Assembly (NCBI GenBank): GCA_913043285.1
Contig: CAJWML010000001.1
Location: 558,001 to 622,000 of the forward strand
From: CAKZNE01 sp002695025
GTDB taxonomy: Bacteria > Bacteroidota > Bacteroidia > Flavobacteriales > Schleiferiaceae
Reading direction: 5' to 3'
DNA: 64,000 nt
Part shown: piece by piece, positions 8,283 to 16,783 of the stretch
Layout of the letters: every line of letters starts with the position of its first letter
How positions within the stretch are numbered: the stretch's first letter is position 1
Notes under the pieces: model-generated
The model's input: only the letters and a program-made list of their open reading frames with translations
The model's database searches: none
What the model was told of the DNA's origin: nothing
Made by a program: the position numbers and the translations under genes

Positions 8283-9188
8283 TTGAACATCAAGGTAAAA
8301 AAACTCCACACCATTCATAAGTTCAGGCATGCCTTAAGTGAAGGTGTTGTAACCCGCTGGTTGAACAAACAAATCCCTTTTTCCTACACCATTAAGTCGA
8401 GGCTCAAAATCGGTATGTGCTTAGGTGGAATCCTGGCATTTATCATTATTGTGCTTGAGCCCTTTGATACCAACCAGTTTGAATCGAATTACAGATACCT
8501 GTTGCTATCCGGCTTTGGTGTAATTCTATCCATACTCTATATAATCCACAGTGCGCTGGAAAAATGGTATTTCCAAATATTTAATGTCGCCTGGTCGCGG
8601 AAGCATGAGCTTGGGTCTGTTGTTTTGTACGTGCTTACATCTGGCACCATCCTTTTTTTATACAACTACCTGGTGGTAAACCAAACCTCGTACGTTTTTG
8701 AAAGACACCTTTGGTATTATGCACATATCGTACTACCCATGAGTACTTTTATTGTTGTTCCCTTTCTCTGGCTGCGCAATAGATTTGGTGAAATACAAAT
8801 TCCTCTGGGCAAAAATCTGGTGGTTATACAAGGAGAATTGAACGATGAAAAATTGCTCCTGAAAAAGACGCATCTCATCTACATTAAGGCAGAGCAAAAC
8901 TACATCCGAGTATGCTATCTTGATGAAGGTACTTGTTTGGTTTCCACTCTGCTGAGATCCACCCTATCCAAATCCCATGCGCAAGCGCCTTTCCTGATAC
9001 AGTGCCATAAATCGTATTTAGTCAACCCTATGAAGGTAAAGGAAATCACCGGAAATTCGCAGAAAGCAAGAATTTCGCTTTCAGACACCCTTGATGTTGT
9101 ACCCCTTTCTAAATCATTTTACAAAAAGATAAAAGAAGAATTATCGTCTTATCACAAAGCCTATCGGTTAGTCACAACTGATCGGTAA
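8283..9188 (+). CDS. Membrane-bound LytTR DNA-binding regulator
   Basis: 301 residues. Four membrane helices are visible, at about 42-60, 72-92, 112-132 and 145-163, followed by a LytTR-type DNA-binding domain from about 190 to 290, with the family pattern HLIYIKAEQNYIRVCY and a Cys-His-Lys-Ser stretch (QCHKSYLVN). There is no receiver domain, so it probably senses at the membrane and binds DNA directly. The listed start is TTG, and the next in-frame ATG is at residue 45, too late for the first helix. The TTG lies inside a TACTTTG sequence that resembles a -7 element, so the true start is uncertain. The S41-like gene follows 29 bases later and is probably co-transcribed. Confidence 0.85.
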   Translation: MNIKVKKLHTIHKFRHALSEGVVTRWLNKQIPFSYTIKSRLKIGMCLGGILAFIIIVLEPFDTNQFESNYRYLLLSGFGVILSILYIIHSALEKWYFQIFNVAWSRKHELGSVVLYVLTSGTILFLYNYLVVNQTSYVFERHLWYYAHIVLPMSTFIVVPFLWLRNRFGEIQIPLGKNLVVIQGELNDEKLLLKKTHLIYIKAEQNYIRVCYLDEGTCLVSTLLRSTLSKSHAQAPFLIQCHKSYLVNPMKVKEITGNSQKARISLSDTLDVVPLSKSFYKKIKEELSSYHKAYRLVTTDR

Positions 9189-9217
9189 CAAGCGCTCGAT
9201 TGACTTTATTTGGACCC

Positions 9218-10603
9218 ATGAAAATTATTCTAGCCATTAAAGTAACCGTGAGCGCTCTTCTATTGCTTGGGGCCACTACCAGCCTGGGGTTTAAAAATCA
9301 CTCTGAATCCTCCACTCCTATTCCCAACAGTCTCTATCATTGGAAAACTAATATTGAACTGGGGGGTGGTTTTGTGCTGACCACCTTTTTGACTGCTGAG
9401 AAAACGGAAAATCAAATTAGCATTAGATCTCCTAAAAATGCAGATATACGGGTTTTTGGGAGGTTTAAGTCCTATTTGGGAAGGCTGTTAGGCAAACTAC
9501 CAAGTAAGGGAACATTCATTCGGATTGAGGGGACTATGAAAGAGGATAGCATTTCGGGAAAGGCCTTTATAGCGGTGATGGGCGAGTTACAGTTTAAGGG
9601 TGCGCTCAAGCATGATTCCATTTCAGGCTACCTGCTAAAAAACGACACCCTTAAGGTTGGAAAACTCTCTGGAAAATTAAGTGATGAATCCCGACTAAAT
9701 TACACGCAGCTGTACTCTCAAACCCTGAGGCTTGTACAAGAGCATATCTACAACAAAGATGTGTTAATGAGCAAGAAGTGGATGGGGTTTCAGCAAAATT
9801 TCAAATCTCTTTGTGCTAAGGCTCAAGATGACTTAGAGCTCTTTATTGGATTTTCAACCTACCGCTCAAAACTTCCTTTTAGCCATTTTTACCTCATTAT
9901 GCAGGAGGAACAAGACTCCGATACCATTGCAAGTGAAAAGGCTGTACATTTTGAAGAAAAACCCAATGGCATTGGTTATTTGAAAATTGATAATTTCTCC
10001 ACATCTGCAGAGGAATTGAAGGAGATCATGCCCCGAATTGTAGAGAAAGCGTATCCGCATTTAATTGTGGACCTTAGAAATAACTCTGGTGGCGGGGTAG
10101 AAGCTGCCTATGCCTTTGCAAGCCACCTTGTAAACACCAACACAGATATTGGGTATTTCACCACCAACAGGTTTAAGTTTGAAAGCTTTGACACGAATAC
10201 CTTCAATCAATTACCTGAAGTTGAACCGGAAACCACCGAAGGTTTTATAGCCTACCTTATGCAAAATGACGGGGCAAAAATGATTGTTAAGGCCCACCAG
10301 AATGAAATATTCTCAGGACAACTTTACCTCCTGACCAATTCCAATACCGCCAGTACCTGTGAACCTATCGTTTACGTGCTTAAAGCGCTTGAAAATGTTA
10401 CGGTGATAGGTGAAAGCACGGCTGGGGCAATGCTCAGCGCCAATTACTTTGAGCTTTATGGCAAGTACAAATTGGTTATCCCTATTGCCGATTTCTTTAC
10501 CATGGATGGGGAAAGGTTAGATGGTGAGGGGGTTCAACCGGATGTTCTGGTAGCATCGGACAGTGCTATGGTAAAGACTTTACAGCTAATTCAAGGGCAT
10601 TAG
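9218..10603 (+). CDS. Secreted S41-family peptidase-like protein with Cys at the nucleophile position
   Basis: 461 residues from the ATG at 9218, chosen because a signal peptide (MKIILAIKV...) starts there. A beta-rich N-terminal part (about 30-170) precedes an S41/tail-specific protease fold: GYLKIDNF, the VDLRNNSGGG motif, the TNSNTAST segment and GESTAGA. Aligning by eye to the family SASASE pattern, the catalytic Ser position is Cys381 (codon TGT at 10358-10360), and I see no Lys where CtpA-type enzymes have their general base. It may be a Cys-nucleophile variant or inactive. It follows the membrane LytTR regulator, its likely controller or partner. Confidence 0.8.
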   Translation: MKIILAIKVTVSALLLLGATTSLGFKNHSESSTPIPNSLYHWKTNIELGGGFVLTTFLTAEKTENQISIRSPKNADIRVFGRFKSYLGRLLGKLPSKGTFIRIEGTMKEDSISGKAFIAVMGELQFKGALKHDSISGYLLKNDTLKVGKLSGKLSDESRLNYTQLYSQTLRLVQEHIYNKDVLMSKKWMGFQQNFKSLCAKAQDDLELFIGFSTYRSKLPFSHFYLIMQEEQDSDTIASEKAVHFEEKPNGIGYLKIDNFSTSAEELKEIMPRIVEKAYPHLIVDLRNNSGGGVEAAYAFASHLVNTNTDIGYFTTNRFKFESFDTNTFNQLPEVEPETTEGFIAYLMQNDGAKMIVKAHQNEIFSGQLYLLTNSNTASTCEPIVYVLKALENVTVIGESTAGAMLSANYFELYGKYKLVIPIADFFTMDGERLDGEGVQPDVLVASDSAMVKTLQLIQGH

Positions 10604-11052
10604 ATTAGCTCGTGAAGAGATTAAAGTCACGGATTACAAATCAGCGCGAGCGAGGACGGATTGTGTTAATTATAAAGGCTTAAGCAATCAAGGGTAATTT
10701 GAATGCAGGAAATGGCCAGGACCCTTTTTTGATATATCGAACTCACTTACCCAAGAGGATTTGAAGCTCTTCGTGCGGATTTCCCGTGCTTTCATCCTTT
10801 CATGAAAATGCCATAGCCTCTACCTGCAACTACCCCATTCTTGGCAACTACGCTTTTAAATTTTTGAATATACTTTTAACTCTTTTGCTCTAACATTTTA
10901 ACCAGCAGAGTATATACGAATGGAATAGGTTAATTGTTATAAATTCCCTTATAAGCCATTTCTTGCATCGCTTAATTGATCCTGGGTAAAGGAAACCAAT
11001 AAATGGTCATTTCTGGCGAGCATTTGTGGTTCCACTATCGCCAACAAGTACT
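10604..11052. other. Intergenic region with REP-like sequence
   Basis: About 450 bases between two genes whose stop codons face each other. A repeat-like segment is at 10628-10665 (listed separately). A small palindrome TTTCATGAAA lies near 10799-10808. I see no gene, tRNA or convincing terminator in the rest, which is fairly AT-rich from 10850 on. Confidence 0.45.
10628..10665. repeat. REP-like element
   Basis: Contains GATTACAAATC (10632-10642), a 4-base stem with a 3-base loop, then GCGCGAGCGAGGA and a second CGGATT (10657-10662). Sequences of this type, with GGATTACAAATC next to GCGCGAGCG, recur between genes in several Bacteroidota genomes as I remember. Only one copy is in this window. 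Confidence 0.4.
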
Positions 11053-11478
11053 TTACTTATTAGCCGTACCATTATTCTCACAATCCCTTTCGTCTACCTG
11101 TTTCAGCTTGTCGCCACTGAGAGGCTTGTTCATATAGTCATATACATAGGGGCTTTTTGCTGCACGCTGGCGGTCTTCAGGGTGGGCTGATGTGGTAAGC
11201 ATCATTATAATGCACTTTCGTTTCATCTTTTCTGCCAGTCCGGCATACGCGTCTAAAAACTCAAAGCCGTTCATCTCTGGCATGTTGATATCCAGAAAAA
11301 TAAGGTCCGGTAATTTATCTTCCTCGTCTGCGTGGGCCTCCAGGTACTCCATGGCTTTTATGGCGGACTCCACAAGGATCACGTTCCTTGCAAATGAGAA
11401 CTTTTCTATTACGCGCTTTCCTACGATGAGATCTATCTCATTGTCGTCTACAATCATTACGTTGTCGTGCATAATCAT
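11053..11478 (-). CDS. Single-domain response regulator (CheY-like receiver)
   Basis: 141 residues made of one receiver domain. The acidic pair is in VDDNEID, the phospho-acceptor Asp in LIFLDINMPEMNG, the conserved Thr in MMLTTSA and the conserved Lys in MNKPL. There is no output domain, so it acts through protein contacts or as a phosphorelay step. It starts 4 bases after the stop of the upstream PAS histidine kinase on the same strand, so that kinase is its likely phosphate donor. Two ATG starts two codons apart are possible. Confidence 0.95.
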   Translation of the reverse strand: MIMHDNVMIVDDNEIDLIVGKRVIEKFSFARNVILVESAIKAMEYLEAHADEEDKLPDLIFLDINMPEMNGFEFLDAYAGLAEKMKRKCIIMMLTTSAHPEDRQRAAKSPYVYDYMNKPLSGDKLKQVDERDCENNGTANK

Positions 11479-11482
11479 GGCT

Positions 11483-13723
11483 TTAAAGTGATCTGCTTAC
11501 TAAGTTAGGTAAGGTTAATGTAAAACACGTGCCTTTATCCAATTGAGATTCCAGTTGGAGACTTCCTCCCAGTTTTTCCACGGTTTCCTTCACAATATAT
11601 AATCCAAGGCCAGACCCGGCCGCCTTTTGAGAAACACGGTAAAACATATCAAATATCCGGTCCTGTTTCTCTTTGGCAATGCCAATACCATTATCCCTGA
11701 TGGTTATGATGGCTTCCGCTTCATTTACCTTCACATCAACCTCCACAAATGGTTCTTCTGCACGGGGGTTAGAGTAGCGGATGGAATTGGAGATGAGGTT
11801 ATTCAGAATAACGGTACACCGTGTACTGTCTGAGTAAAACTCCGCATCTTCCCGTACATTGGTTTTCACGACTACCGGCTTCCCGGCCGAGGGCATATAC
11901 TTCAGGTTATTCCGCACCTCTTCCAGCTTATCTTTAAAATCGATTTTCCTGGAATGCAGCTCCATTCTTGAATTCCGGGAGTAATCCAGGATATCAGCTA
12001 TGAAACCGTCCAGTTTATTGATACTTTCCTTCAGAAGTTCTACATCCGAAGTCAGCTCATCATTCATATCCTCGTATTCCATCAGGGAGATAATCCCGAG
12101 CATCGATGAAAGGGGAGCGCGCAGGTCATGAGAAACGCTGTAAACAAAACGGTCCAGTTCATTATTGGATTTACGGAGCTCCTCGTTGGAGGCTTCAATG
12201 GCCTTTTCGGATCGTTTTCGTTCTGTAATATCCCTGAAGTTTACTACTATACCGTTTACTGCAGGAACATGAAGCAGGTTTGTGGCATAACCTTCACACC
12301 AAAAATAGCTGCCATCCTTTTTTCTCTTACGATATTCTGCCTTGTAAGCCTTGCCTGGGTTTTTGAGCACTTTTTTCATGTGCTTCTTCATCCCGGGTAT
12401 ATCCTCAGGGTGAAAGAGATCAAAGTAATCTCCAAGCGGTAACTTATCTTTACCATAACCCATAATCCGGTAAAAAGAGTCACTGGCATAGGTGTTCTCG
12501 AAGTTTGCATTCACGATAAGAATGGCGTCCGAGGCGTTTTCGATCATGGAGCGAAAACGATATTCGCTGTTTTTCAAAGCTATTTCAGCCTCTTTCCTTT
12601 TGGTAATATCACCCGTAACCCCATCCAGCCTCACCAGCTTTCCGTTTTCATCAAGGGTGGGCTTAAGCTTACTTTCCAGCCATTTGATATTCCCTTTTTT
12701 ATCCCGTATCCGGTAGATATTTACAATAGACTCTCCGCGTTCCAGGTTGGGCTGTTTTGCCCATATCTGAGCCCGGTCTTCCTCCAGTGTCACCTCGATC
12801 CACAGGTCCGGATTATCCATGAATTCTTCTACGGAGTGCCCATAGACCTCTTTACAGGATGGGCTTATTTGTATAAGCCTATATACAGTAGTGTCTACGG
12901 TAAAAAAACACTCCTGCATATTCTCAAAAAGTGTTTTCAACTCGTAGTTGATCCTTTGTATTTCCTCTTCTGCCGCCTTTCTTTTGGTGATATCCTGGAT
13001 AGTTCCAATGATCCTTATAGGGTCATCCCCATTAATAATTATTTCCGCGCGCTCCCGTACCATTTTTGTGGTCCCGTCCTTCAGTATGATGCGGTGCTCT
13101 ACATCATAGCTTCCTGAGGCATGTATAGCTTCCCGCACGGCTTCCTGTATGGCGACTGCTTCTTCAGGAGGCACACAGTCATAGAGAAGGGACACTTTAA
13201 CCTCCTTTGGCTCGGGCTTCATACCAAATATGTGAAACACCTCATCGGAGCAGTATAAAGGATTGGCATCCAGGTCATCGGTGTTAATAATTGTGATTTC
13301 CCAGCTTCCAATATGAGCTATTTTCTGAGAGGCTTCCAGGTGTGCGGCACGCTGTGCCTTTTCGCGCTCTGCGGCCTTTCGCTGATGGGTTTCATTTTTC
13401 AAGGTCTCTGCCAGCTGGGAAAGTTTCCGAAAATCAGTCTCTCCATCCATAAACTCATATTCTGACTCATTCAAGGCCTGCAAAGACTCTTGGAGTTGGG
13501 TAAAAACCTGCCGGTTTTCCTGTTCTGCTTCTTTCATAAGGTTACTGTTCCGCTCCTTCATCTCGGCAGAGTTGATCTCAATGGAACCCTCCAGGAGTTT
13601 ACGGACCCTTTCATGGTGATCGTACGATTCACTTATCACCTCCAGAAGGGCTTCAAATTCTTCAGGAAGATTAGGGTTTTTTCCCAAATACTTGCTGACC
13701 TGATGTTGTAATAATTTGTTCAT
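11483..13723 (-). CDS. Multi-PAS soluble sensor histidine kinase
   Basis: 746 residues, no membrane helix. The first 125 are mostly helical and charged. Three PAS/PAC units follow at roughly 127-245, 260-380 and 385-505, each ending in the typical GxxxDITxRK(R/E/A) pattern. The dimerisation and phospho-acceptor motif is VSHDLRAPLSS near 535-545. The ATPase domain (about 630-740) has DNGIGIAKE and GSGLGLYIV. It is therefore a cytoplasmic redox, light or ligand sensor of unknown input. The receiver-only regulator follows in the same operon. Confidence 0.95.
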   Translation of the reverse strand: MNKLLQHQVSKYLGKNPNLPEEFEALLEVISESYDHHERVRKLLEGSIEINSAEMKERNSNLMKEAEQENRQVFTQLQESLQALNESEYEFMDGETDFRKLSQLAETLKNETHQRKAAEREKAQRAAHLEASQKIAHIGSWEITIINTDDLDANPLYCSDEVFHIFGMKPEPKEVKVSLLYDCVPPEEAVAIQEAVREAIHASGSYDVEHRIILKDGTTKMVRERAEIIINGDDPIRIIGTIQDITKRKAAEEEIQRINYELKTLFENMQECFFTVDTTVYRLIQISPSCKEVYGHSVEEFMDNPDLWIEVTLEEDRAQIWAKQPNLERGESIVNIYRIRDKKGNIKWLESKLKPTLDENGKLVRLDGVTGDITKRKEAEIALKNSEYRFRSMIENASDAILIVNANFENTYASDSFYRIMGYGKDKLPLGDYFDLFHPEDIPGMKKHMKKVLKNPGKAYKAEYRKRKKDGSYFWCEGYATNLLHVPAVNGIVVNFRDITERKRSEKAIEASNEELRKSNNELDRFVYSVSHDLRAPLSSMLGIISLMEYEDMNDELTSDVELLKESINKLDGFIADILDYSRNSRMELHSRKIDFKDKLEEVRNNLKYMPSAGKPVVVKTNVREDAEFYSDSTRCTVILNNLISNSIRYSNPRAEEPFVEVDVKVNEAEAIITIRDNGIGIAKEKQDRIFDMFYRVSQKAAGSGLGLYIVKETVEKLGGSLQLESQLDKGTCFTLTLPNLVSRSL

Positions 13724-14157
13724 CTCTTATTCTTCCCTAATTACAGTTATTGTTATCGTTTGATTATGCAATTCACACCTCAGGAAAACTCCCTCAAACC
13801 AGCAACAAGCTTACTACCGTTCACCGGCAGCACGTCTGAAATTACCGACACACTTTTCAGGACCTCCGTTTTAAAGTGGGAAGCCAGCTGACTATCGCCA
13901 CAACCGTTTTTAGAGCCACTCACCGCAATACTTGTGGTTATATGCTTTGCTTTCTCAATCGGTAAATTATTATGACAGGTTTTATCTTCAAGGGGGCTTT
14001 TACCTCTATATAACAGTATTCATTGAAAGTCTTCTGGCTTTAAATGTGCTTGTTTTATAGTCTCCCGGCTTTCGCTGCAGTAAGAAGTTTTTTCTTGTTC
14101 TGACCTGATTATGCTTCTCTTTTAACGCCCTATGCAATATTTCTTTCTTAAAAAGAA

Positions 14158-14180
14158 CCCTACAAATAGTAAATGTAGGG
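14158..14180. promoter_or_regulatory. Palindromic operator candidate CCCTACA-N9-TGTAGGG
   Basis: Perfect 7-base inverted repeat with a 9-base spacer. It lies 10 bases upstream of TAAATTTG (14191-14198), which matches the Bacteroidota -7 consensus, and about 190 bases before the PAS kinase start. The position fits an operator, but no regulator is assigned. Confidence 0.4.
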
Positions 14181-14190
14181 AAAAACCTAC

Positions 14191-14198
14191 TAAATTTG
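14191..14198 (+). promoter_or_regulatory. Predicted -7 promoter element TAAATTTG
   Basis: Matches TAnnTTTG. If used, the PAS kinase at 14367 would have a leader of about 160 bases. No TTG was found at the -33 distance. Confidence 0.4.
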
Positions 14199-14366
14199 TG
14201 TGGCCTGACTCTTTTATTATATAGCAGTTACGAAAATAGATTTGTGAAATTAAGAGATGCTATAGGCACGTTTTAACTATAATGTACTCAAGCTATAATT
14301 TTCCCGATGATTTAGCCTATATTCTAAGCTGTTATCAGGACTAATAAGTTAGTATACGAAAAGCGC

Positions 14367-16706
14367 ATGAACTACTTACAAGAAGAACTTTACACGCTGA
14401 TTAAAGAAGACAGCCATGTTTTCGATTTTTTACAGCGATCTGCACTTGATGGTTTATGGTACTGGGATATTGAAAACCCGGATAATGAATGGATGAATAA
14501 TACCTTTTGGGAAACTTTAGGATATGACCCCAATGAAATGCCTCATAAAGCATCTGCCTGGCAAAACATCATCTTTGCGGAGGATGGGGAGGCTGCCCTG
14601 CAACAGGCCCAGGCTCATTTTGCAGATCCGTCACGCCCGTATGACCAAGTAGTGCGCTATCGCCATAAAGCTGGCCATACCGTCTGGATAAGATGTCGTG
14701 GCCTGGCTATCCGGGACTCCGGTGGAAGGCCCACCCGAATGCTGGGCGCACATACCGACATAACCGATCTGAAAAGGAAGGAGGAGGAGCTATCAAAAAT
14801 TAAGGACCTTCTCGAAAAATCAAATAAGGCAGCCCGTATTGGTACCTGGGAAGTAAATCTGCTTACCCAAACTCCCTACTGGAGTTCGGTTACAAAATCC
14901 ATCCATGAAGTACCGGATGATTACGAACCAAAGCTGGATACGGCCATTAATTTTTTTAAAGACGATGACAGCCGCACCCGTATTACCAAAGCGGTGAGCA
15001 TTGCCATTGAAACCGGCAAAGAGTATGACCTGGAACTGCAGATTGTAACCGCTAAAGGCAAAGAAAAGTGGGTTCGTGCCATTGGGAATACGGAAACACG
15101 GAACGGTGAATGCGTTCGCCTGTATGGCACTTTCCAGGACATCCACGAAGCCAAATTAGCTGAACTGGCCCTTAAAAAAAGCCTTGAAACCAACCGGATC
15201 TTTGTAGAGCAGGCCCCAAACGCTATTGCCATGTTTGACACCGATATGAGGTATATGGCAGCATCACAGAAGTGGATGCAGGATTATGGCCTGGAGGGAG
15301 TTGAGGTTATCGGGCGATCTCATTATGATGTGTTTCCCGAAATTGGTGAAGACTGGAAGCAAATTCACCGGGAATGCCTGAAAGGCACCATCAATAAAGC
15401 AGACGAAGCATTTTTTAAAAGAGCGGATGGCAGCGAACAGTGGCTGACCTGGGATGTAAGGCCCTGGTATCGTTCTGAAAACGAAATTGGCGGGTTGTTG
15501 ATGTATACCGCAGATATAACGGACCGTAAAGTGGCGGAGCTACAGCTCCGCGAAAGCAGGGCGGAACTGCAGCAAACGCTTGGTAAGCTGGAGGCTCTGT
15601 TTCATTCTTCAACCCAGGTTTCCATCATCAGTACAGATCTGGAGGGGAACATTACGGCTTTTAACCGTGGTGCAGAAAACCTTTTGGGTTATACCGCTGA
15701 AGAAATGGTGGGTAAACAAACTCCAGCCATTATCCATGACGAAGAGGAGGTTATTGCGCGGGGAAAGGAACTAAGCCAACACTTCAATAAGGAGATTAAA
15801 GGTTTTGATGTTTTTGTAGAACACGCCCGTCAAGGTCGTCACGAAACTCGGGAATGGACGTATGTGCGGAAAGATGGGTCGCGCTTTCCGGTTCAGCTGG
15901 TGGCCACTGCCATCAGCAACAGCGATGGAGAAATAACCGGTTTCCTGTGTATTGCTACGGATATCAGCAAGATTAAGGAAGTAGAAAAGGAAATGGCCAT
16001 GGTTCTGGATGTTACCAATGATCAGAACAGGCGCCTTTTGAACTTCGCTCATATTGTTTCGCACAACCTGCGATCCCATTCCGGCAACCTCAGCATGACC
16101 ATGGAGTTCCTGCAAAAGGAGGAAAATGAAGAAGCCCGCCAGGAGCTTTTCGAGATGTTGCAACTATCCGTAAATAACCTGCAGGAAACCGTTAAGCACC
16201 TGAATGAGGTAGTGGCCATCAATACCCGCATTGAAGAAAATATGCAGGAAGTAAGCCTCAACAAGCATCTGAGAGGAGCCATCAGTAACGTTCACGCCTT
16301 GCTCAAATCAGCCGAAGGAGAGATCGTTAACCATGTGAAAGACGGAACAAGCATAATGGCTGTACCAGCCTACCTGGACAGCATTCTCATTAATTTCCTG
16401 TCCAACGCTATAAAGTACCGCTCCCCAGAGCGTGACCCCATCATCACACTTACGCTTACCGAAGAAGATGGGCGTGTGGTGTTGGCCATTTCAGATAATG
16501 GTATCGGCATTGACCTGGAACGGCACGGGCAGAAGTTGTTTGGCATGTACAGGACGTTTCACGACAATAAGGATGCGCGAGGAATTGGTCTCTTTATAAC
16601 CAAAAACCAACTGGAAGCTATGGGTGGAATGGTAAAAGTATCCAGTACCGTAGGGCAGGGTACTACCTTTTCCCTCTCCTTCCGCAAGGCCCCTGCTAAT
16701 TCATAA
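14367..16706 (+). CDS. Multi-PAS soluble sensor histidine kinase (SHNLRS type)
   Basis: 779 residues without membrane helices. Four PAS/PAC units can be placed at roughly 17-135, 150-265, 275-395 and 410-535, each followed by a DITD or DIS-type end. The phospho-acceptor helix has VSHNLRSHSGN near residue 565. The ATPase domain (about 640-775) has DNGIGIDLERHG and the C-terminal GIGLFITKNQ motif. The SHNLRS and GIGLFITKNQ motifs are shared with the next kinase, so the two catalytic halves are probably duplicates. No receiver domain is fused. A downstream LytTR response regulator is the nearest possible partner. Confidence 0.95.
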   Translation: MNYLQEELYTLIKEDSHVFDFLQRSALDGLWYWDIENPDNEWMNNTFWETLGYDPNEMPHKASAWQNIIFAEDGEAALQQAQAHFADPSRPYDQVVRYRHKAGHTVWIRCRGLAIRDSGGRPTRMLGAHTDITDLKRKEEELSKIKDLLEKSNKAARIGTWEVNLLTQTPYWSSVTKSIHEVPDDYEPKLDTAINFFKDDDSRTRITKAVSIAIETGKEYDLELQIVTAKGKEKWVRAIGNTETRNGECVRLYGTFQDIHEAKLAELALKKSLETNRIFVEQAPNAIAMFDTDMRYMAASQKWMQDYGLEGVEVIGRSHYDVFPEIGEDWKQIHRECLKGTINKADEAFFKRADGSEQWLTWDVRPWYRSENEIGGLLMYTADITDRKVAELQLRESRAELQQTLGKLEALFHSSTQVSIISTDLEGNITAFNRGAENLLGYTAEEMVGKQTPAIIHDEEEVIARGKELSQHFNKEIKGFDVFVEHARQGRHETREWTYVRKDGSRFPVQLVATAISNSDGEITGFLCIATDISKIKEVEKEMAMVLDVTNDQNRRLLNFAHIVSHNLRSHSGNLSMTMEFLQKEENEEARQELFEMLQLSVNNLQETVKHLNEVVAINTRIEENMQEVSLNKHLRGAISNVHALLKSAEGEIVNHVKDGTSIMAVPAYLDSILINFLSNAIKYRSPERDPIITLTLTEEDGRVVLAISDNGIGIDLERHGQKLFGMYRTFHDNKDARGIGLFITKNQLEAMGGMVKVSSTVGQGTTFSLSFRKAPANS

Positions 16707-16746
16707 ATAGGGATGTACCGCACGAACATCATCTCACCGCATCCCT

Positions 16747-16754
16747 TATATTTG
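16747..16754 (+). promoter_or_regulatory. Predicted -7 promoter element TATATTTG
   Basis: Full match to TAnnTTTG, 29 bases before the TTG start of the membrane kinase. An inverted repeat AGGGATG (16709-16715) / CATCCCT (16740-16746) ends right at this element and may be an operator or a weak terminator of the upstream gene. Confidence 0.55.
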
Positions 16755-16783
16755 ACATTCACTCAAACCAAAGTATACCTGAC

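Larger units (their letters stand above)
13724..14366. other. Divergent intergenic region between two histidine kinase genes
   Basis: About 640 bases without a credible gene on either strand. Near the right end is the perfect inverted repeat CCCTACA-N9-TGTAGGG (14158-14180), followed by a TAAATTTG -7-like element (14191-14198). The rest shows no repeat or RNA I could recognise. The length is unusual for this compact region and could hide a small RNA. Confidence 0.45.
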
